Below are positions 55,486-64,000 of a stretch of DNA of 64,000 nt, piece by piece; position 1 is the stretch's first letter, and each line of letters opens with the position of its first letter. The notes beneath the pieces were generated by a model. The model was not told where the DNA came from. It worked only from the letters and a program-made list of their open reading frames with translations, and ran no database searches. Origin of the DNA: JAFGRU01 sp963665915 (lineage in GTDB: Bacteria; Desulfobacterota; Desulfuromonadia; Desulfuromonadales; JAAYDE01); the NCBI GenBank assembly GCA_963665915.2, contig CAXXSG010000002.1, forward strand, positions 124,001 through 188,000, written 5' to 3'. The translations under genes and the position numbers were made by a program.

Positions 55486-57123
55486 TTATCCGAGGATGGC
55501 TTTAATGTCCTCACCCGGGGTTGAAATCGGCATGATGTTGAAGTTATCAACCAGGCCTTGGAGCACATTAGGCGTAAGGAATCCGGGGAGGCTGGGCCCG
55601 AGGCGGATGTTTTTAACGCCGAGCGAAAACAGGGTGAGAAGGATGGCCACCGCCTTCTGCTCGTACCATGAGAGGACCATGGACAGAGGCAGGTCGTTGA
55701 TTTCGCAGTTGAAGGCTCCGGCCAGGGCTTCGGCAATCTTAATGGCGGAATAGGCGTCGTTGCACTGGCCCACGTCGAGAAGCCGCGGGATACCGCCGAT
55801 GTCGCCCAGGTCCTTGTCAAAGAAACGGAACTTGCCGCAGGCGAGGGTCAGGACCACGCAGTCTTTAGGCACCTTTTCAACGAACTCGGTGTAATAACTC
55901 CGTCCCGGCTTGGCACCGTCGCATCCACCCACGAGGAAGAAGTGGCGGATCTGCTTGTTCTTGACCGCTTCTACAACTTTGTCGGCAACGCCCATTACGG
56001 CATTGTGGCCGAACCCGGTCATGACGGTTTTGCCCTCTACATCTTCTGTAAATCCGGGGAGTTCCAGCGCTTTTTCAATCACCGGTGCGAAATTATAATC
56101 GGAAAGGTGTTGTACACCGGGGAAACCTACTACTCCGGCGGTAAAGATATTGCTCTGGTAAGTTTCGGCCGGCTTCATGATGCAATTGGTGGTCATGAGG
56201 ATCGCGCCGGGGAACGCGGCAAACTCTTTGTGCTGGTTCTGCCAGGCGGTTCCGTAGTGGCCATAGAAATGGGGATATTTTTTCAGTTCCGGATAGCCGT
56301 GACAGGGCAGCATCTCGCCATGGGTATAGACGTTGATTCCTTTGCCGGAGGATTGTACGAGAATTTCCTCCAGATCTTTCAGGTCATGGCCGGAAACCAG
56401 GATCGCTTTCCCCTTTTTCGCGCCGAGGGGAACCTGGGTCGGAACCGGATGGCCATAAGTGCCGGTATTGGCGTCATCGAGAAGTTTCATGGTCCGCAGA
56501 TTTATCTCTCCGCAGGTTTGGATCATTCTGACCATCTGATTGATGGTCATCCCGGTGTTGAGGGTGGAACTCAGGCCCATGTGTATGAAGTCATACACAT
56601 GGGGGTCTTCGTAGCCGAGGATTCCGGCGTGGTCGGCGTAGGCCGCGATACCCTTGAGCCCATAAATCAGAAGCTGCTGCATGGAATGGACGTCAGGATC
56701 GATCAATTCGGGATCAACTTCGATTCCACCCAGCTTTTCACCGTCTTTGATCATGGCCTGGAGGTCGGCACCGGGCTTATAGGTTGTCTCGGGCGTGCGG
56801 AATATGTCGCGGCCGCCGGCTTTAGAAATCCTCGGGATCAGGTCTTGGCGCAGCCTGACGCACTCATGGACTAGTTCCGCGAATCGCTCCGGATCAAAAT
56901 CGACATTGGTCAGCGTCGCAAAAAGGCCTTTGACGGTAAACCGGTTAACCTCGGGGTCGTTGACTCCGTTTCGGATACCCTCAATCGCCACCATGGAGAG
57001 ACCTTTAAGGGTAAAAAGCAGTAAGTCCTGCATGGCGGCTGTGTCCGGCTGTTTGCCGCACACGCCGACCTGGGTACACGCTTTTCCTTGAGCTGTTTGC
57101 TCACATTGGTTACAAAACATCAT
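55486..57123 (-). CDS. hcp: hybrid cluster protein (hydroxylamine reductase)
   Basis: 545 residues, full length. The N-terminal Cys pattern C4-x2-C7-x8-C16-x5-C22 is the class I form of strict anaerobes with a [4Fe-4S] cluster. Hybrid-cluster ligands lie in the conserved blocks HGEMLPCHGYPELKK, TTNCIMKP and LACGKFRF plus DVGQCNDAYSA. The enzyme reduces nitric oxide or hydroxylamine and protects anaerobes from nitrosative stress. AAGGAGG precedes tandem ATGs (57123 and 57120). Regulation by the neighbouring Crp/Fnr protein is suggested by the palindrome at 57189-57202. Confidence 0.95.
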   Translation of the reverse strand: MMFCNQCEQTAQGKACTQVGVCGKQPDTAAMQDLLLFTLKGLSMVAIEGIRNGVNDPEVNRFTVKGLFATLTNVDFDPERFAELVHECVRLRQDLIPRISKAGGRDIFRTPETTYKPGADLQAMIKDGEKLGGIEVDPELIDPDVHSMQQLLIYGLKGIAAYADHAGILGYEDPHVYDFIHMGLSSTLNTGMTINQMVRMIQTCGEINLRTMKLLDDANTGTYGHPVPTQVPLGAKKGKAILVSGHDLKDLEEILVQSSGKGINVYTHGEMLPCHGYPELKKYPHFYGHYGTAWQNQHKEFAAFPGAILMTTNCIMKPAETYQSNIFTAGVVGFPGVQHLSDYNFAPVIEKALELPGFTEDVEGKTVMTGFGHNAVMGVADKVVEAVKNKQIRHFFLVGGCDGAKPGRSYYTEFVEKVPKDCVVLTLACGKFRFFDKDLGDIGGIPRLLDVGQCNDAYSAIKIAEALAGAFNCEINDLPLSMVLSWYEQKAVAILLTLFSLGVKNIRLGPSLPGFLTPNVLQGLVDNFNIMPISTPGEDIKAILG

Positions 57124-57188
57124 TTCCTCCTTCTTGTTTTCGGATTTTTCCAGTTTTTTTAACTTATCAAAAAAACTGTGGAATGTTT

Positions 57189-57202
57189 TTGATCTAAGTC
57201 AA
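57189..57202. promoter_or_regulatory. Fnr/HcpR-type operator upstream of hcp
   Basis: TTGATCTAAGTCAA is a near-perfect palindrome of the Crp/Fnr type (TTGAT-N4-GTCAA), centred about 72 bp upstream of the hcp start. The HcpR consensus in deltaproteobacteria is TTGAC-N4-GTCAA and the FNR consensus TTGAT-N4-ATCAA, so this is a hybrid half-site pair. The region around it is AT-rich and non-coding. Confidence 0.65.
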
Positions 57203-57335
57203 ACTGAAGTTATGTTCTTAAAAAAATATGGAGACTATCCGGAATATGTAACGGTTTTTATAGCCTTTCAATATAGCTAATAAGACCTCTGAAAGCCAAG
57301 ACAAAATAATATTTCCTGCTTCATTTATCCGTTTT

Positions 57336-58178
57336 TTAAAGCTTCGATCCGCAGAACTTGCAGAACAGGGCATCCGCATCATGTCCTTCGGCGCTGCATT
57401 CCGGGCAGGCTTCGGTGGTGACCTTTTTCTTGAAGGCCTGGCTCATTTCCACAGTAACGATCCCTGTCGGTACGGCAATAATTCCGTAGCCCATGATCAT
57501 TACCACGGAAGCCAGAACCTGCCCCAGTCCGGTCTGGGGAGAGATGTCTCCGTATCCGACGGTTGTCAGGGTGACGATTGTCCAGTAAATGCTCTTTGGA
57601 ATGCTGGTGAATCCCGCCTGTTCTCCTTCAATCATGTACATGAGTGAGCCGAAAATAGTAATGAGAGTCAGAACGGTGAACAGAAAAACCGTTATTTTTT
57701 TCCGGCTGGCCCGTAGGGCCGTCATCAGCCGCCGGCTTTCGTTGAGGTACTGGACGAGTTTGAGGATACGGAAGATTCGCAGAATTCGGAGAATTCGGAT
57801 AACCAGTAGATACTGGGTTCCGGGCAGGAGAAGGCTCAGATAGGTGGGGGCGATGCTTAGCAGATCGACCATGCCGAAAAAGCTGAAAGCGTATTTCAGT
57901 GGACGGCCGATGCACAACAGACGGAGGAAATATTCGACGGTGAAGAGAAGTGTAAAAAACCACTCAATAATATACAGGGTATCCCCGTGAAGCTTCTGGA
58001 TCGAAGCGATACTGTCGAGCATAACGGCGGTAACGCTCAGCAGAATGCTGATGATGAGAACAATGTCAAAGGTCTTTCCGGACGTGGTCTCAGCTTCGAA
58101 GATGACCTCCTGTAGTTTCTTGCGCCAGGGGCTCCACTCTTCCTTTTGCTGCTTGAATTCGGGGGGAGTCAGTACCAT
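57336..58178 (-). CDS. voltage-gated-type potassium channel with C-terminal zinc ribbon
   Basis: 280 residues with six membrane segments. The S4 helix RILRILRIFRILKLVQ has basic residues at every third position and the pore has selectivity filter TTVGYGD, so it is a Kv-type K+ channel. The C-terminus ends in a zinc ribbon, CPEC...CKFC. ATG 58178 follows AAGGAGG by 6 nt; a longer frame starts at 58199. Role in osmotic or membrane-potential control is plausible. Not in operon with hcp. Confidence 0.88.
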   Translation of the reverse strand: MVLTPPEFKQQKEEWSPWRKKLQEVIFEAETTSGKTFDIVLIISILLSVTAVMLDSIASIQKLHGDTLYIIEWFFTLLFTVEYFLRLLCIGRPLKYAFSFFGMVDLLSIAPTYLSLLLPGTQYLLVIRILRILRIFRILKLVQYLNESRRLMTALRASRKKITVFLFTVLTLITIFGSLMYMIEGEQAGFTSIPKSIYWTIVTLTTVGYGDISPQTGLGQVLASVVMIMGYGIIAVPTGIVTVEMSQAFKKKVTTEACPECSAEGHDADALFCKFCGSKL

Positions 58179-58492
58179 AAGCTTCCTCCTTACCATCAAA
58201 TCATGATTTTAAGAGTCTGTCGGACTTAGGAATGAATCTACTGTGAAAAAGGTAAGTCGGGCCATATTTCCACAAATTTTCGACAAATAGTCCCGCTATT
58301 CGCTCTCAACTTTGCGAAAATCCGTCCGTGATTTCCGCTTTTCTCGTGACGATTCCCCACGTCCGACAAACTCCTTGGCTGATGCCGCCCAATATAGGAT
58401 GTTTTTTTTGAACCAAAGAAGAAAAAAACTGTTTTGCAGAAATTTCCGCAATCCCATGTTTTCCCGGCTGAACAGGGAACGGAATACGGCCC
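58179..58492. other. intergenic region, 314 bp
   Basis: AT-rich, with poly-T and poly-A runs (58398-58430), and no supported gene. It probably contains the promoter of the channel gene and the end of the polyketide operon. Confidence 0.4.
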
Positions 58493-59553
58493 TTAAAAGG
58501 ATATCAGAGCACCGAATCCGGTAAAGCCCGCCCCGAATCCGAGCAGAAGACCTTTCTCACCTGCTTGCGGCTTGCCGCACCTGAGAATTTTTTCCAGAGC
58601 GAACATCAGGGTCGGGGAGGACATGTTGCCGTATTGCTGAAAAACCTCATAGGAGTATTGCAGGGCGGATGGGGGGAGGGAAAGTTTTTTTTCGACATTT
58701 TCCAGTACCGATGTGCCGCCGGCGTGTACCGCCCACCATTTGATATCCTCGACATTGAGGTGCTGGCGCGAGAGGAGTCGTTCCGCCACTGTGGAGATAA
58801 CTCTGGAGCCAATGACGGGCACCCGTCGACTCAGAACATTACGCAGACGGCCGTCCATTTCGGTTCGGTAGCGGAGGTGTTCACGGTACTCGGGAAAGAT
58901 GCCGGACTCGAAGTCCTCGATTTTTGCCAGATACTTTCCCGGTAGGGAGGGGCTCAGGACCGTCGCCGCAGCACCGTCGGCAAAAATACAGTTGCTGACG
59001 ATGAGATCCGGATCGGGCCCCATGTAAGCCGTCGCCGAGCAGATCTCCACGGAAATGCTCAGCACCTGATCAACGCCCCCTAGGGCCAGAAGTCCCGAAG
59101 CGCACTCCAGGTTGGGTACGGCCGCTCCGCACCCCAATGCCCATCAGGTCGAAAACTTTTACCGATGGAGGGAGACCGAGTTCCTCGACCAGGTACGATG
59201 AGAGACCGGGACAGAGATAGCCTGTGCAGGTGTTGACCACCAGGGCTCCGATTGCGTCCCGCATCCGATCCGGCTTGATTCAGAGCTTTCCTGGCAGCTT
59301 CAGCAGCGATCAGGGTCCGCGAATTTTTGAAATCTTTCGGTCAGTTTTCCGGCGGATGTTTCGCAGCTTTCCTCATAGCGGTCGACTCCGATATGTCGTC
59401 CCCGGATCGGACCTTCCAGTAGCAGGCGCCCGGTAAAAACTCTCTTTCTTCTCCGGCGAGTTGCAGATGGGCATCAAAAAAATCAAAGGCTTCTTTCTGG
59501 TGGATATAGGCTGGCGGATTGGCCACGGCCAGGCTCTGGATAGCAGCATGCAA
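58493..59553 (-). CDS. type III polyketide synthase (chalcone synthase family), several frameshifts
   Basis: About 350 residues when the reading frames are joined. Pieces in order: HAAIQSLAVANPPAYIHQKE, LLLEGPIRGRHIGVDRYEES, LIAAEAARKALNQAGS, VVNTCTGYLCPGLSSYL (catalytic Cys in CTG), GCGAAVPNLECASGLL, WWAVHAGGTSVLENVE (catalytic His) and VFQQYGNMSSPT (catalytic Asn). Frames slip near 59435, 59300, 59275 and 59140. It would make alkylpyrones or alkylresorcinols from fatty acyl-CoA. The start is a TTG near 59553 after AGGAGAGG, or lies slightly upstream. Same strand as, and downstream of, the methyltransferase gene. Confidence 0.82.
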
Positions 59554-59605
59554 CGGAATGTTCCTCTCCTCAAAAGTGTTCAGATTTCAGGGATGAGCAA
59601 TGCCT

Positions 59606-60298
59606 TCAATGCGAAGAAAGCGATGATTTTTGACCTCCGAATCGGCCACCGCCGGATGATTCCGCCAAGATGCGCTCCAATTCTAAAGTCGAGAAGCTCC
59701 TGAGAACGGAAGTCCGCGCATCCATTCGGACTCCGGCATGAGAGCCGAGGGTATACAGCCAGCAACCGAAATAAGCGACCGCAGAGCGTTTCAGGTCGCT
59801 TATGAGGAGTGGACCTCTGACGGCTCGGGGAAGTGAAAGAAGGAGCCTGTCGATTTCCTCTTCATCCAGGTGATGAAAAAACATGGAGGCCGTTGCGCAA
59901 TCGAAAACCTCGCCTGATTGCTCCAGGAAGGAAAAGACATCCTCTTCGACCACCTGAATGGATGACACACCGGTTTCACTGATTCGCTGGCGTGCGTGGC
60001 TGTGCTGCATGACGATTTTTTCTCCACGCAGGTGAACCGTATCGAGAGGCCGTGTCCTGAAGGCCCAGCGGCTTAAGGCTATGGGAATATCGCAGCCCCC
60101 CGAACCGAGATCGAGGACGCGCAGCAATTTTTCCCCGGAAGTTATTTCCAATTGTCGGCGGATAAAATTGCGCACGGAGGAGATTCCGCCGAAAAAACGA
60201 TTCGTCCGTTCGATAAATCGGTAACTGGCTTCCGCCAAGCCCGCATCGAAACCATCCCCATCCATGAGCTCAGGTGTCCGTGCTCGCCTCTCAAACAT
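59606..60298 (-). CDS. SAM-dependent methyltransferase of the PKS cluster
   Basis: 230 residues. Motif I is VLDLGSGGCDIP; the acidic end of motif II is VVEEDVFSF; ATASMFFHHL fits the post-I region. Related proteins next to type III PKS genes methylate the polyketide ring or hydroxyl groups. ATG 60298 overlaps the stop of the upstream U32 gene, giving translational coupling. The last 20 residues may be distorted by another indel near 59650. Confidence 0.78.
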   Translation of the reverse strand: MFERRARTPELMDGDGFDAGLAEASYRFIERTNRFFGGISSVRNFIRRQLEITSGEKLLRVLDLGSGGCDIPIALSRWAFRTRPLDTVHLRGEKIVMQHSHARQRISETGVSSIQVVEEDVFSFLEQSGEVFDCATASMFFHHLDEEEIDRLLLSLPRAVRGPLLISDLKRSAVAYFGCWLYTLGSHAGVRMDARTSVLRSFSTLELERILAESSGGGRFGGQKSSLSSH

Positions 60299-61487
60299 TC
60301 CAAAAGCTCCCGCTGACCATCGAGCCCTTTACTTCTTGGAGCCTGGCGATAGAATCCTGCAGAAAATGGCTTTCGATATTCAGCGCAGCTTCCGCCACCT
60401 CCCTGCAGTAACCGCACGATTGGCAACCTTTTTCTCCGCAACCCTGATCTTGCATGGTTCGCAGAAAGTCCGGCGGAATTTTCTCTGTGTCGATATGAAC
60501 GGGAAAGCTTTCGCGGGGAAAAAGCATGCCCTGCTGACGGGCCAGCCTCAGTAGAGGGAGCAGACGTCGAGGATTGATGGAAAAAGGGCGAAAAAAGAAA
60601 CGCCAGTTCCACATCTGGGACTTGGGGGGTGATTTGGGAAAACCGTGGGAGAGGAGAAGCTCCGCCAGATTGCCTTGAAAGGAGCGCTCGCTGTAGGCTT
60701 TGACGCGCTGCAAAAGGTTTTCCGACGGAATACTGCGCTCCATCAGTTTGAAGCTTGAGAACCCCATGTTTTCGTAAACCTCCAGGTCCTCGGGCCGAAT
60801 CCAACCTGCCTGAATGAAAAGCTGTGGTTTTTCCAGGCGCAGGCGAGTGCAGTTCAGAAAACAATAGTCGATAAACAGTTCTCGTGAACCGTCCGAGGCG
60901 TGAGCGAACTGGTTCTGGTGATAAGGTTGCATGGCGCAGTTGGGCAGGCAACAGTGGTTGGCAATGAGCTGCAGATCACAGCTGACGGCTTGGCGGATCT
61001 CTTTGAGGCGATTAAAAGCGCGGTTGATAGAGAAGCTTTCGAGGGCGATACTGTTTGCTCCGAGGTCTTCCCAGAACCTGGCCCGCTCGGCGGTATCGAC
61101 CTGGGCGTAGATGCCGACCTTGATTTTGAAATGGGGATATCTTTTTTTGATCAATTCGAGAAGATAAGGGGTGGAGACAGTTAGCCAGGGGATCTCCATT
61201 TCGGACAGCTCATCGAGAAGGCGGCGCAGTTTTTTCTGCCATCTCCCCGACCACTCACGGTTACCCAGGCAGGAACTGTTGAGGAGATAGTTGAATTCGA
61301 TGCCGTACTTTTCTAGAGCTCTGGCATAAGAATTCAGCTCCTTTCGCGAGAGGGGGCTTCCCATATAGCTGGGCCTCCCGCCGCCGACAACATCGGAGGG
61401 ATATTTGCCGTAGACTTCTTTCACCGGGTAGCCCGCGAGCTGAGGGATCAGTTCGGTATCGTAATTAGCAGCTATGCTTAAACGCAT
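60291..61487 (-). CDS. U32-family protein (peptidase U32 / UbiU-like) with Fe-S type cysteines
   Basis: 398 residues of the U32 family. MRLSIAANYDTELIPQL opens the barrel; ANHCCLPNCAMQPYHQN and IDYCFLNC provide cysteines placed like the 4Fe-4S ligands of UbiU/UbiV. An additional C-terminal Cys cluster, CGEKGCQSCGYC, is unusual. Several U32 proteins are not peptidases but O2-independent hydroxylases, so it may modify the polyketide ring. It is first in the three-gene chain with methyltransferase and PKS, overlapping the methyltransferase by 8 bp. Confidence 0.75.
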   Translation of the reverse strand: MRLSIAANYDTELIPQLAGYPVKEVYGKYPSDVVGGGRPSYMGSPLSRKELNSYARALEKYGIEFNYLLNSSCLGNREWSGRWQKKLRRLLDELSEMEIPWLTVSTPYLLELIKKRYPHFKIKVGIYAQVDTAERARFWEDLGANSIALESFSINRAFNRLKEIRQAVSCDLQLIANHCCLPNCAMQPYHQNQFAHASDGSRELFIDYCFLNCTRLRLEKPQLFIQAGWIRPEDLEVYENMGFSSFKLMERSIPSENLLQRVKAYSERSFQGNLAELLLSHGFPKSPPKSQMWNWRFFFRPFSINPRRLLPLLRLARQQGMLFPRESFPVHIDTEKIPPDFLRTMQDQGCGEKGCQSCGYCREVAEAALNIESHFLQDSIARLQEVKGSMVSGSFWNV

Positions 61488-61658
61488 TTTTCCTTTTCCT
61501 GAAAAGGATGCAGGTGGGTGAAATGATTCTCAGCTTTTCATTATACAAGGTTTGGAAATTTTTTCGCCACGGTCGGAGTTTTCGTTCGGGATTCAGAGCG
61601 GTTGGGGAAAGGCCCTTTTTGACTTATAAAAAAGGATGTCCCTTAAACAGAAAAAGTT

Positions 61659-63855
61659 TCAAGCCGGTTCTAGCCCGGCGAATTTCAGGAGAAGTTTTTT
61701 TATGCCGATGGAAGGGAATTGGATGAGGACCTTCTGGTTGTCGCCTTTTCCTTCGATGCGGCGGATAACGCCGACGCCGAATTTTTGATGGCGGACCCGG
61801 GTGCCGATGCGCGGTCCTTCCGTCGCTTCGGGAATGACCTCCACGGAATCCGAAAAGACCTCATCCCCGTTTTCCTTTGCAGCATTGGTAGAACTGAAAT
61901 TGAAAACCGTTGAAAGGTTGTGCTTTTCTTCTCTTGAACTCGGAAGCTTGGGAGTGTCTTCAAGGAACCGTTGCGGAATCTCTTCGAGAAAACCACTCGG
62001 TGGGTTGAACTGGAAATCACCGTAGACCCGTCTTCTTTCCGCCCGTGTCAGGTAAAGCTTTTCCTTGGCGCGGGTCATGCCGACGTAACAGAGGCGGCGC
62101 TCTTCCTCAAGGTCTTCCCCTTCCTCAATGGAGCGGGAGTGCGGGAACAGGCCTTCTTCCATGCCAACCATGAAAACAATCGGGAACTCAAGCCCCTTTG
62201 CAGAATGAAGAGTCATCAGGGTCACCCGGCTGCGGTCGGTGTCGAGGGCATCGACATCCGCCACAAGGGCCACCTGTTCGAGATAATCATTCAGCGTGTT
62301 TCCGGAAGCCTGCTGCTCTTCCATGCCTCGCAACAGCTCTTCCAGGTTTTTCATCCGGTCTCTGCTTTCCTGGGTTTTGTCTTCGCGCAGCTGGGGGCCA
62401 TAACCGCTGTCTTCGATAATCTTCAATGTGAGCTGGGGAAACTCCAGGCTCTCGAGACTTTGCTGGAAGGTATCCATCATTGCCAGAAAGCCACCAACGT
62501 TGCGGGCGGCCGCTCCTTTTAATACGCCATTTTCCAGGGCAAGCCTGCAGGCGGGGAAAAAGCCGTCGGCCTCTTCGCTCAAACCTTTAATTTTTTCAAT
62601 TCGTCACGGCGCCGATTCCCCTGGCCGGAACGTTAATGATCCGCTGGGCCGCAAGGGAGTCGGCGGGATTTACCAGGACTTTCAGGTAAGCAAGAATATC
62701 CTTGACCTCCATGCGGGCGAAGAATTTGATGCCGCCTATCATCTGATAGGGGATCTTTTCCCGGGCCAGCGCTTCCTCAAAAGAGCGCGATTGGGCATTG
62801 GTGCGGTAGAAGACCGCCACGTCTTTCAAAGAGCGTTCTTTGTCCCTGAGTCTGGCAATTCTGCGGGTGATGAAGCGGGCTTCCTCCAGGTCGTCCGGGA
62901 GGACTTGGATAGTGATTTTTTCCCCTTCGGGGTTGTCGGTCCAGAGGGTTTTCCCTTTGCGGTCCCGGTTATGGGCCACCAAGTGTCCGGCGGCTTCAAG
63001 GATGGTTTTGGTGGAGCGGTAGTTCTGCTCGAGGCGGACGATTTTTGTTTTCTGGAAGTCGTGTTCGAAACGGAGGATATTTTCAATTTCTGCTCCGCGC
63101 CAGGAGTAGATCGACTGATCGTCGTCGCCGACGACGCAGAGTTGCGGATTTTTAGAAGCGAGAAGCCGGATAAGCTGATACTGGATTTTATTGGTGTCCT
63201 GGAATTCATCGACGAGAAGATGAGTGAAGCGGCTTCGATATTTTTCGTGGATGTCGGGATGATCCTGGAAAAGCTTGACCGTTATCAGGATGAGATCCCC
63301 GAAATCGAGGGCGTTGGCTTGCTTGAGGCTCTTCTGGTACTTTTCGTAGATGCGGCGGATCTGCTCATGGTAGCTGTCCCCGCCGTCCAGGTCCTCGGGC
63401 CAGAGACCCTGGTTTTTGGCCCGGTCGATAGCCGCTCCGGCAGCCCGCGCCTTGATGAATTTGTCGCTGATGTTGAGATCTTTCAGGAGACCTTTCAGCA
63501 GGCGTTCCTGGTCCTGATCGTCGTAAATGGTGAAATTTCGGGAAAAACCGAGAGCAGAAATGTCGCGGCGCAGGATACGGACACAGGCCGCGTGAAAGGT
63601 GCTCACCCAGGGAAGTTGGGAAGAGCCCAGGAGCCCCAGCAGGCGCTCTTTCATCTCGTTGGCGGCCTTGTTGGTGAAAGTGACGGCCAGAATTCGCCAG
63701 GGGTCGACCTCCTGTTCCTGAATCAGGTAGGCGATGCGGTGAATCAGGGTTCGGGTTTTGCCCGAACCGGCCCCGGCGAGAATGAGAAGAGGACCCTCAT
63801 TGTGGATAACCGCCTGCTGTTGGATCGGATTTAGAGCTTGGAGAAGACTACTCAT
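61659..63855 (-). CDS. UvrD/PcrA-family DNA helicase, frameshifts near 62590
   Basis: About 730 residues. LAGAGSGKTRTL (Walker A), VTFTNKAANEM, LLVDEFQDTN (Walker B), GDDDQSIYSWRGA and, in the second piece, TLHSAKGLEFP and YVGMTRAKEKL are the SF1A motifs. The C-terminus has RVRHQKFGVGVI. ATG 63855 begins MSSLLQALNPIQQQAV. Two single-base losses near 62586 and 62598, in runs of G and A, divide the frames; restoring them gives VTELKKLKGLSEEADG. Unwinds DNA in repair and replication. PcrA fits better than Rep. Confidence 0.9.
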
Positions 63856-64000
63856 GCCTTCGCTCTTCCAAAGAGTGGGAAACCAGGGCCCGGTTATAGG
63901 CGGAGATGATGTCGCGGCGGAAGATGATGCCGAGAAGCTTTTTCCCGGTGGTGGCGTCGACAACCGGGAGCTGTTTGAAGTCACGATAGCCCAGCTTGCG
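63848..64000 (-). CDS. CBS-domain protein (possibly ClC chloride channel), C-terminal fragment
   Basis: Only the last 50 residues are inside the window: FKQLPVVDATTGKKLLGI, FRRDIISAYNRAL and a tail EERRHE ending at TAG 63848. This is the end of a CBS domain. The SAYNRAL pattern is like that of ClC channels with C-terminal CBS pairs, so that identity is inferred. It overlaps the pcrA start by 8 bp on the same strand, so the two are in one operon. Confidence 0.7.
   Translation of the reverse strand, partial: RKLGYRDFKQLPVVDATTGKKLLGIIFRRDIISAYNRALVSHSLEERRHE

Noticed and set aside
58493..59553. Type III PKS as a genuine pseudogene
   Set aside because: Catalytic Cys, His and Asn are all kept and the breaks are single-base slips, so sequencing error is the simpler explanation.
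62428..63834. Plus-strand frame of 468 codons opposite pcrA
   Set aside because: Antisense to helicase motifs; hydrophobic Phe/Leu-rich composition is a reverse-complement effect.

Overview
The window reads as two unrelated genomes joined near base 55,180. Bases 1 to about 55,171 look like a planctomycete (Planctomycetota) chromosome or metagenomic contig. Support comes from high GC, a PEP-CTERM secreted protein, a pseudopilin of the short H/G-type, a Ser/Thr kinase with RDD membrane domains beside its ECF-like sigma factor, DUF1573, large TPR and transglutaminase proteins, and many stand-alone lipoproteins. From about 55,180 to 64,000 the GC is visibly lower and the genes are those of an anaerobic deltaproteobacterium of Desulfuromonas/Geobacter type: a Crp/Fnr regulator tail, a class I hybrid cluster protein, a Kv-type channel, a type III PKS cluster and PcrA. 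At the join, a planctomycete gene start meets the decapitated 3' end of a Crp/Fnr gene.

Layout. 1-1.2 kb: DUF1573 lipoprotein with an in-frame UGA where Cys is expected and a SECIS-like hairpin just after it. 1.5-10.9 kb: five-gene signalling block with three-PAS kinase, hybrid kinase, NarL-type regulator, and two hybrid kinases whose sensor domains carry CxxCH haem motifs. 11-20 kb: GT-C glycosyltransferase with TPRs, threonine dehydratase/serine racemase, SDR, PEP-CTERM protein, kinase-RDD protein, sigma factor. 20-26.5 kb: lower-GC SIR2-domain gene, a 0.7 kb empty stretch, then a translationally coupled trio of C39-like peptidase, RimK-like ATP-grasp ligase and GCS2-type amidoligase, which looks like a peptide or amide-conjugate pathway. 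26.5-38 kb: giant transglutaminase/TPR protein, lipoprotein, phosphate transporter pair, tRNA-Thr, and a STAND NTPase with ten near-identical 114-bp TPR units. 38-55 kb: pseudopilin, MiaB with an unusual TRAM insertion, small kinase and metallophosphatase, IspH, 8-oxoguanine deaminase-like enzyme, two M14 peptidase lipoproteins, an ABC-2 exporter operon, a PAS protein and a UDP-sugar pyrophosphorylase.

55.2-64 kb: the Crp/Fnr tail faces hcp across two terminators, and an Fnr/HcpR-like palindrome lies upstream of hcp, so nitrosative-stress control is likely. The chain of U32 protein, methyltransferase and type III PKS suggests an anaerobically tailored polyketide.

Several genes (ispH, PAS protein, UDP-sugar pyrophosphorylase, type III PKS, pcrA) are broken only by small indels, often in homopolymers. 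Most of these breaks look like sequencing error rather than true pseudogenes. All functional calls come from reading motifs; no database search was run.
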